From Geitlerinema sp. S16 (GTDB lineage Bacteria; Cyanobacteriota; Cyanobacteriia; Cyanobacteriales; Geitlerinemataceae), in NCBI GenBank assembly GCA_011390275.1, contig JAABST010000041.1, positions 1-39,292 of the forward strand: a stretch of DNA of 39,292 bases. Reading direction: 5' to 3'. Below are positions 33,722 through 39,292 of this stretch, piece by piece. The translations under genes and the position numbers were made by a program. Under the pieces are notes generated by a model. That model made no database searches and had not been told where the DNA came from. It worked only from the letters and a program-made list of their open reading frames with translations. Each line of letters begins with the position of its first letter. The first letter of the stretch is position 1.

Positions 33722-34048
33722 ATGGAACCTGATCACCGTGAATTGAGCCTGCCGGAACGCTGCCAAGAGATCACGCAGCACGTCGAGGCTGCGATCGAAA
33801 GCTGTGGGCAAGATACGACAGCACTCCTATCATTGCTACGCGTCATCGAGCAATTGCATCGCAATACATTTAACGATCATTTTGTTCCGAGTTTACCCAA
33901 TAGTCGTCAAGCGCTCTATGCGTTGCTGCGAGAAATGGAAGCCGAAGGCGGCTGGCCTTACATTCCCAAAATGCGTATTTATGAGCTGATTGATTACCTT
34001 AATGCGCAGGCAGCGGAGGCGATTCAAGACGCAGATGATAATCCTTAG
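33722..34048 (+). CDS. Small soluble hypothetical protein
   Basis: 108 residues from the ATG at 33722; the frame is open to 33536 but the upstream residues are not protein-like. The sequence is mostly helical: LPERCQEITQHVEAAIESC, then TALLSLLRVIEQLHRNTF, then SRQALYALLREMEAEGGWPYIPKMRIYELIDYLN, which has the look of a conserved domain with an invariant-type GGWPYIPKM block. There is no signal, membrane helix or catalytic motif. I do not know a named family. It precedes chrA by 68 bases on the same strand, possibly co-transcribed, though a role in chromate transport is not suggested by the sequence. Confidence 0.65.
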   Translation: MEPDHRELSLPERCQEITQHVEAAIESCGQDTTALLSLLRVIEQLHRNTFNDHFVPSLPNSRQALYALLREMEAEGGWPYIPKMRIYELIDYLNAQAAEAIQDADDNP

Positions 34049-34116
34049 ATAACCCCGATCAAAACAGGTCAAAGTATTCTGTGCTTTGAAGTCACAGTGC
34101 CACAATACAGATTCTG

Positions 34117-35349
34117 ATGACACAGCGATTAATGGAACTGGCGCGGTTATTTTTGCGCCTGGGAACGGTGGGATTTGGTGGCCCCCAGGCGCATATCGCG
34201 CTGCAAAATGATGAGGCGGTGGTGCGACGCGGTTGGCTGACGCCGGAGGAGTTCGCGCAGGGGTTGGCGGTGTGCGAGATGCTGCCGGGACCGGCTTCGA
34301 CACAGATGGGGATTTATATCGGCTATGTGCGATCGGGCACGATCGGGGCGATCGTTGCGGGTCTGAGTTTCATCGCGCCTGCATTTTTGATCGTGGTCGG
34401 GCTGTCCTGGGGTTACTTTCGCTTTCAGGGTGTGCCGCAGCTTGATGCGCTGTTTCTGGGAATTTTTCCGGTGGTGGTGGCGATCGTGGCGGCGTTTTGC
34501 TGGAAGTTGAGTCGCAAGGCGATTAAGCATCCGGCGCATTGGGCGATCGCGATCGGGGCGTTTGGTTTGGCGGCGATCGCCCTGATCGATGTGCCGTGGA
34601 TTTTTCTGATGGCGGGCGCGATCGGTTTACTGCTGGCCGCGATCTCGAACCGTTCTCGATCGAATCAGAATCAGAGCGCATGGTTATTGCCGTTGGCGGG
34701 CGTCCAAACCCTCCCGTCGTTCCTGACCACGACGTTCCTGACCCTGACAGCCGGACTCCCCGAAGCGTTGACCATGGCAAGTTTTTGGGGCGGCGATCGA
34801 ATCGCAGATTTTGCCCTACCGCTGGCGGGGTTTTTCCTCAAGGCCGGTAGCGCCATTTTTGGCGGCGGACTGACGATTATTCCGCTGTTGGAGTCGGAAG
34901 TGGTCGATCGCTTCCACTGGTTGACGATCGATGAATTTATCAGCGGCGTGGCGATCGGGCAGCTTTCGCCGGGGCCGGTGGTGCTGACGGCGGCGTTTGT
35001 GGGCTACAAAGTGGCGGGTTTTCTCGGGGCGCTGGTGTCCACTGTGGCGATTTTTGCGCCGTCCTTTGGGTTCATTATTTTGGCGGCTCCGCTGCTGCGT
35101 CGGTTAACGCAAAACGATCGCGTCAAGGCTTTTTTGCAAGGAGTGACGCCTGCGGTGCTGGGAACGATCGCGGCGTCGATGTTGCCCTTGGCGCGATCGG
35201 CGTTTGTGCAGGCATCGATCGTGGCGTCGCTGTTTGTGGTGGCGATCGGCGTGGCGGCACTGGTGGCGATTTTGCGCTACAAAACGCCGACCTGGATGCT
35301 TGTCCCCGGCGGTGCGGCCTTGGGTTTACTGTGGGATGCGATCGTTTGA
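34117..35349 (+). CDS. chrA: Chromate transporter (CHR family, long-chain type)
   Basis: 410 residues. The protein is made of two homologous halves, each beginning with the CHR motif: LARLFLRLGTVGFGGPQAHIAL near the N-terminus, with EMLPGPASTQMGIYIGY, and FFLKAGSAIFGGGLTIIPLLE in the second half, with IGQLSPGPVVLTAAFVGYKVAGF. About ten or eleven membrane helices are predicted. ChrA expels chromate, likely as an anion antiporter, and often resembles a sulfate-uptake system in context; chromate is the known substrate of characterised members, but for a lone cyanobacterial gene the natural anion is open. No ChrB or reductase is adjacent. Confidence 0.92.
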   Translation: MTQRLMELARLFLRLGTVGFGGPQAHIALQNDEAVVRRGWLTPEEFAQGLAVCEMLPGPASTQMGIYIGYVRSGTIGAIVAGLSFIAPAFLIVVGLSWGYFRFQGVPQLDALFLGIFPVVVAIVAAFCWKLSRKAIKHPAHWAIAIGAFGLAAIALIDVPWIFLMAGAIGLLLAAISNRSRSNQNQSAWLLPLAGVQTLPSFLTTTFLTLTAGLPEALTMASFWGGDRIADFALPLAGFFLKAGSAIFGGGLTIIPLLESEVVDRFHWLTIDEFISGVAIGQLSPGPVVLTAAFVGYKVAGFLGALVSTVAIFAPSFGFIILAAPLLRRLTQNDRVKAFLQGVTPAVLGTIAASMLPLARSAFVQASIVASLFVVAIGVAALVAILRYKTPTWMLVPGGAALGLLWDAIV

Positions 35350-35657
35350 GATCATCTGCGATCGAACTGCGTCAGTCCTGATCACGTTACGTCGCGCTGG
35401 CTCGATCACTCGAAATTCACACGCGCAAACCGGCTTAAGTCAAAATTCAGACACAATTACCATACCTTTGCAGTCATTTCCGTCTCAAGATGGCGATCAA
35501 GGCTTGATCGAAACCCCGTAAAATAAGCGGGACTTTATCGAGATAGGTCGGCACTGTCGCCGCGAGTGATAGAGCACACGGGCGCACGACGATCGCCCAT
35601 CTGCTTCGAGTCGCGATCGCCACCTTTCTTCGTTTTTTACCCTCGGACGCGAAAATT
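35350..35657. other. Intergenic region upstream of carB
   Basis: 308 bases between chrA and carB, both on the plus strand. It probably contains the carB promoter and leader. No pyrimidine attenuator, riboswitch or clear terminator was recognised; CCCCGTAAAATAAGCGGGAC near 35514-35533 is only a weak stem. Confidence 0.45.
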
Positions 35658-38900
<3,243 letters not shown>

Positions 38901-38929
38901 TCCCTTGACCTAACGTTAAATCGCTAAAT

Positions 38930-38967
38930 CCCCGTAGGGTGGGCATTGCCCACCGTGCGGGGATTTT
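38930..38967 (+). terminator. Hairpin terminator-like repeat after carB
   Basis: GGTGGGC (38938-38944) and GCCCACC (38948-38954) form a 7-bp stem with loop ATT, enclosed by CCCCG (38930-38934) and CGGGG (38958-38962), followed by ATTTT. It begins 30 bases after the carB stop. GTAGGGTGGGCATTGCCCACC is also a dispersed repeat in many cyanobacteria, so it may have been recruited as terminator. Confidence 0.7.
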
Positions 38968-39008
38968 CCATAAGCAAGCCAAGATATCCTAAAAGCACGA
39001 CGAGCAAT

Positions 39009-39218
39009 CTACTCTGTGCCGCGAGATGACTCGTCAGGAAAGGATACGTCTTCGTACAGCGTGCGAAACGTACCGGTATAGTCAATGCTTTTGAGCTGGA
39101 AGCGATCGCCGTCGCTATTACCATCACCATAACTTTGATAAATCCAAAGACCCTCCGTGTGACGGCGATAAATCTCAACCCGGCGGGTTTTGCTATCAAT
39201 TAGAACGTACTCTTCTAG
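39009..39218 (-). pseudogene. 3' fragment of a Uma2-family nuclease-like gene
   Basis: The minus frame reads LEEYVLIDSKTRRVEIYRR, then GLWIYQSYGDGNSD, FQLKSIDYTGTF, RTLYEDVSFPDE and stops at TAG (39009-39011). The string LEEYVLID...VEIYRR...YxDVxF is the C-terminal third of Uma2-family (DUF820) proteins, PD-(D/E)xK-like putative endonucleases that are highly expanded in cyanobacteria. Just upstream the frame meets two consecutive TGA codons inside what looks like an IS end, so the first ~120 residues, including the catalytic core, are cut off. The gene is therefore very probably inactivated by insertion; the rest may lie on the far side of the element, outside the window. Confidence 0.7.
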
Positions 39219-39292
39219 GGCGTGTCATCAATTAAGCCCAAAAGGGCGAGACCGAGGAGAATAGAGGTCAGTCAACTCAAAGGAGCCCCAAG
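39219..39292 (+). mobile_element. Left end of an insertion sequence (probably IS5-type), continuing past the window
   Basis: From 39219 the sequence GGCGTGTCATCAATTAAG abruptly replaces Uma2 coding sequence. It has a small stem GCCC-AAAA-GGGC (39236-39247) and ends in AAAGGAG (39279-39285), a good ribosome site placed so that a start codon would fall just past base 39292. This resembles the terminal and leader region of cyanobacterial IS5-like elements. The target would be at or next to CTAG (39215-39218). No transposase residues are within the window, so family and boundaries are inferred. Confidence 0.5.

Noticed and set aside
38924..39199. Minus-strand 91-codon frame after carB
   Set aside because: It runs through the terminator hairpin, and a different minus frame over the same bases gives clear Uma2 sequence.

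Overview
The window looks like the chromosome of a cyanobacterium, probably non-heterocystous; genus is not determinable from sequence alone. The palindrome GCGATCGC (HIP1, for example at 944-951 and 2629-2636) and its core CGATCG recur throughout, inside genes and between them. Several genes are typically cyanobacterial: the ferredoxin-type divinyl reductase BciB, a DUF2949 protein, a CofE-like 'F420-0 ligase', a DevA-type ATPase and a kinase fused to TPR repeats. No rRNA, tRNA, CRISPR array or phage gene was seen.

Layout. 1-1700 holds two gene remnants: the last codons of an apparent NB-ARC/AAA-type protein, and a flotillin that has lost its SPFH half. 1777-5737 carries an APH-type kinase, an ElyC/YdcF-type envelope protein, a secreted or anchored cyanobacterial hypothetical protein and a UDP-GlcNAc 2-epimerase (wecB). 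5965-8574 is a large FHA-PAS-GGDEF-EAL c-di-GMP protein. 8916-12505 has a small two-helix membrane protein, LarE, a BlaI repressor/M56 protease pair and a divergent DevA-like ABC ATPase. 12556-17699 has an HGSNAT-like acyltransferase, hisH with a translationally coupled small membrane protein, a GNAT protein and the CofE-like protein. 17850-24469 has a REC-GAF-GGDEF protein with a degenerate HPt tail, an RluD-type pseudouridine synthase, a metallophosphoesterase, a putative 40-residue membrane peptide, bciB, a TerB-like protein and a DUF2949 protein. 25059-30864 runs on the plus strand: YiaA-domain protein, DUF2062 protein, Ser/Thr kinase with 11 TPRs, aldo/keto reductase, SufS. 31024-38900 has a DnaK paralogue (minus strand), a small hypothetical, a chromate transporter and carB. 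The right edge holds the 3' end of a Uma2-family gene cut by what appears to be the terminus of an insertion sequence that continues beyond the window.

Most genes are single transcription units of mixed orientation and ordinary housekeeping or signalling function. Themes are cell envelope (ElyC, WecB, DevA, HGSNAT-like), c-di-GMP signalling (two proteins with intact GGDEF/GGEEF and I-sites) and sulfur chemistry (LarE, SufS, not adjacent). I found no convincing multi-gene novel system. The points most worth a second look are the His-to-Asn change in the HPt-like domain, the truncated flotillin, the BlaI/M56/DevA arrangement, the unannotated small membrane proteins, and the IS-interrupted Uma2 gene.
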